64,000 nt of DNA, taken from contig CAMYKZ010000015.1 in the NCBI GenBank assembly GCA_947259045.1, positions 40,484-104,483 on the forward strand, written 5' to 3'. The notes beneath the pieces are model-generated. The model was not told where the DNA came from and did no database searches. It worked only from the letters and a program-made list of their open reading frames with translations. Origin of the DNA: an uncultured Afifella sp. Its GTDB lineage: Bacteria; Pseudomonadota; Alphaproteobacteria; Rhizobiales; Afifellaceae. The stretch's first letter is position 1. Each line of letters begins with the position of its first letter. This document shows, in pieces, positions 62,596 through 64,000 of this stretch. Made by a program: the position numbers and the translations under genes.

Positions 62596-63789
62596 ATGTC
62601 GAACAAACTGCATGTCAATGTCGGCACGATCGGACATGTCGACCACGGCAAGACAACCCTGACCGCCGCGATCACGCAGATCCAGGCGGCGCGTCTGGGC
62701 GGCAAGGCTCTATCGCTGGACCAGATCGACAATGCAAGTGAAGAGAAAGTCCGCGGCATTACGATCAATACCAGCCATGTCGAGTATGAGACCGAAACCC
62801 GGCATTATGCCCACATCGACTGCCCGGGCCATGCTGATTATGTCAAGAACATGATCACCGGCGCGTCGCAGATGGATGGCGCTATTTTGCTTGTCGACGG
62901 CACGGAAGGCGCGGCCAGACAGACGATCGAGCATATCCTGCTCGCCCGTCAGGTCGGCGTCGAGCACATCGTCGTGTTCGTCAACAAGATGGACATGCTG
63001 GGTGAGGCTGACCGGGCCGAGATGGCTGAACTGATCGAGATGGAAACCGGCGCATTGCTGGCCTCGCAGGGCTATCAGGACGTGGCGTTCATCTTCGGCA
63101 GTGCGCTGAAGGCGCTGGAGGCTGCCGGGCGCGACGACACCGATGGGCCGGATGTGCAGTGCGTCGTCGATCTGATGGCGGCGCTGGACACGAAGATCCC
63201 GGACCCTGTCCGCGATTACGACAGTCCGTTCCTGATGCCGGTTGAAGGCGTGCACACGATTCCGGGCCGCGGCACCGTTGTCAGCGGCCGGGTCGAGCGC
63301 GGCATCGTCCGGATTGGCGACGCGGTTGAGATCGTCGGTCTGAAGAACGCCGACGGCGAACAGGTCGTGGTCACCGGAACCCAGGCGTTCCACGCTGATA
63401 TTCCCGAAGCCAGGGCCGGCATGAATGTCGGGCTGTTGCTGCGGGGCGTGAAGCGCAACGAGGTGCAGCGCGGCCAGGTGCTGAGTGCGCCGGGCGTGAT
63501 CAGGCCGCTGCAGAAGGGGTCGGCGCAGATCTTCGTGCTGACCAGGGAAGAAGGCGGACAGCATACGCCATTTGCCAGCGGTTACAAGCCGCAATTCTTC
63601 TTCGGTACCACCGATGTGACCGGCGTGATCAGCGTGACCGGTGAAACCGGGCTCGTCGAGCCCGGCGCCCAGGCCGAAGTCGGATTTGAACTCGACAAGC
63701 CTGTCGGTATCGAAAAAGGCATCCGTTTCGCGATCCGTGAGGGTAGCAAGACGGTCGGTGCCGGATTTGTCACCGAAGTCTCGGCCTGA
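62596..63789 (+). CDS. tuf: Divergent orphan EF-Tu paralogue
   Basis: 397 residues, full EF-Tu length with all three domains. GTPase motifs are intact: [21 protein letters not shown] (switch I Thr), DCPGHADY with the catalytic His, and NKMD. It still departs from the almost invariant EF-Tu sequence: the segment after switch II reads [15 protein letters not shown] instead of the usual DGPMPQTREHILL, the domain 2 stretch reads [16 protein letters not shown], and in domain 3 the expected GGRHTPF is GGQHTPF (Gln322) and FRTTDVTG is FGTTDVTG (Gly337). It stands alone, not with rpsL-rpsG-fusA or with secE-nusG, and has its own complex leader. So it looks like a specialised second EF-Tu rather than the main one; it may serve stress, growth-phase or drug-tolerant translation, which is inference. 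Confidence 0.85.
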   Translation: MSNKLHVNVGTIGHVDHGKTTLTAAITQIQAARLGGKALSLDQIDNASEEKVRGITINTSHVEYETETRHYAHIDCPGHADYVKNMITGASQMDGAILLVDGTEGAARQTIEHILLARQVGVEHIVVFVNKMDMLGEADRAEMAELIEMETGALLASQGYQDVAFIFGSALKALEAAGRDDTDGPDVQCVVDLMAALDTKIPDPVRDYDSPFLMPVEGVHTIPGRGTVVSGRVERGIVRIGDAVEIVGLKNADGEQVVVTGTQAFHADIPEARAGMNVGLLLRGVKRNEVQRGQVLSAPGVIRPLQKGSAQIFVLTREEGGQHTPFASGYKPQFFFGTTDVTGVISVTGETGLVEPGAQAEVGFELDKPVGIEKGIRFAIREGSKTVGAGFVTEVSA

Positions 63790-63832
63790 AAGTCAGGCTC
63801 TTCGTTTGGCCGATAATAATTGCCCCGGACCC

Positions 63833-63862
63833 TTGATCCGATTGGACTTGATCCGATCGGAC
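63833..63862. repeat. Two tandem 15-nt repeats after the EF-Tu gene
   Basis: TTGATCCGATTGGAC (63833-63847) is followed directly by TTGATCCGATCGGAC (63848-63862), one mismatch. They sit in the gap between the convergent EF-Tu and the basic-tail gene; no role is evident. Confidence 0.55.
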
Positions 63863-63893
63863 GGGGCCCGGGAACCCAATTGCAAATTTGGAC

Positions 63894-64000
63894 TTAACCG
63901 TGCCCGGGTTTTGACTTTTTCCGGTTCGGCTTGCCGGTCTGCGCCTTGGCGTAAGCCGGTTTGCCCGGTTTTCCGCCACCTGGCCTGCCGGCTCCGGTTT
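63894..64000 (-). CDS. C-terminal tail of a basic protein, possibly a DEAD-box RNA helicase
   Basis: The minus-strand frame ending in TAA at 63894-63896 reads a Gly/Pro/Lys-rich tail (GRPGGGKPGKPAYAKAQ, TGKPNRKKSKPGHG). Such tails end DEAD-box RNA helicases and some RNA-binding proteins in alphaproteobacteria. The body of the gene lies outside the window, so the family is a guess, but the coding frame itself is credible. Confidence 0.4.
   Translation of the reverse strand, partial: TGAGRPGGGKPGKPAYAKAQTGKPNRKKSKPGHG

Overview
This is a GC-rich chromosomal window from an alphaproteobacterium, most likely a (marine-type) member of the Hyphomicrobiales. The evidence is a CcrM-type GANTC methyltransferase, a rhizobial-type outer-membrane porin, the gene block HAD-mutY-DUF721-dsbA-smc, an F0 ATP synthase cluster with paired b' and b subunits, and many TRAP transporter genes. 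A split glycine decarboxylase P protein (gcvPA/gcvPB) argues against the classical Rhizobiaceae. The genus cannot be fixed from the sequence. I saw no tRNA, rRNA, CRISPR array, insertion sequence or plasmid/chromosome origin.

Layout. 0-5.5 kb: a Tag-like DNA glycosylase (cut by the window edge) and the glycine cleavage operon gcvT-H-PA-PB on the minus strand, led by a tandem glycine riboswitch. 5.5-8 kb: a cupin, a lipoprotein and ccrM with GANTC sites in its leader. 8-13.5 kb: an accessory island with a 1252-residue protein of phage-ejection-like appearance and an AT-richer C-terminal tip, an opposite-strand DUF4304-type gene, and a decayed partial copy of the large gene. 13.4-21.9 kb: two tiny overlapping membrane proteins, an NHL propeller, a GST, a TRAP transporter (dctPQM), an SDR remnant, an amidohydrolase and an FMN-dependent hydroxyacid dehydrogenase. 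22-24.8 kb: a secreted caspase-like protein with a C-terminal discoidin-like domain, a GNAT acetyltransferase and a glutamine amidotransferase. 25-27.2 kb: an FAD oxidoreductase overlapping a uronate-dehydrogenase-like gene. 27.3-34.3 kb: ABC-F protein Uup, a DUF2185 protein, a NarL-type two-component pair convergent with a Ser/Gly-repeat protein, a PKHD hydroxylase with tandem 16-nt repeats in its upstream region, and a HAD phosphatase.

34.4-43.3 kb is core genome: mutY, DUF721/DciA, dsbA, smc, and atpI-B-E-F'-F behind a good sigma-70 promoter. 43.3-53 kb: a porin (with an orphan 32-nt copy of its own 3' end upstream), rnhB, a radical SAM protein, moaB, a triple iron-sulfur protein, an RraA-like protein, a gamma-glutamyltransferase and a lytic transglycosylase. 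53-62 kb: an L,D-transpeptidase, a DUF1028 protein, a 2-hydroxyacid dehydrogenase linked to a second TRAP system, an MFS transporter and an unrecognised protein. 62-64 kb: an orphan, divergent EF-Tu gene standing alone behind a roughly 600-nt leader with three intrinsic terminators, two tiny ORFs and a run of hairpins.

The two places most worth a second look are the divergent EF-Tu with its leader (62.0-63.8 kb) and the large phage-like protein island (8.2-13.4 kb). Function is inferred from remembered family features, since no database search was possible.
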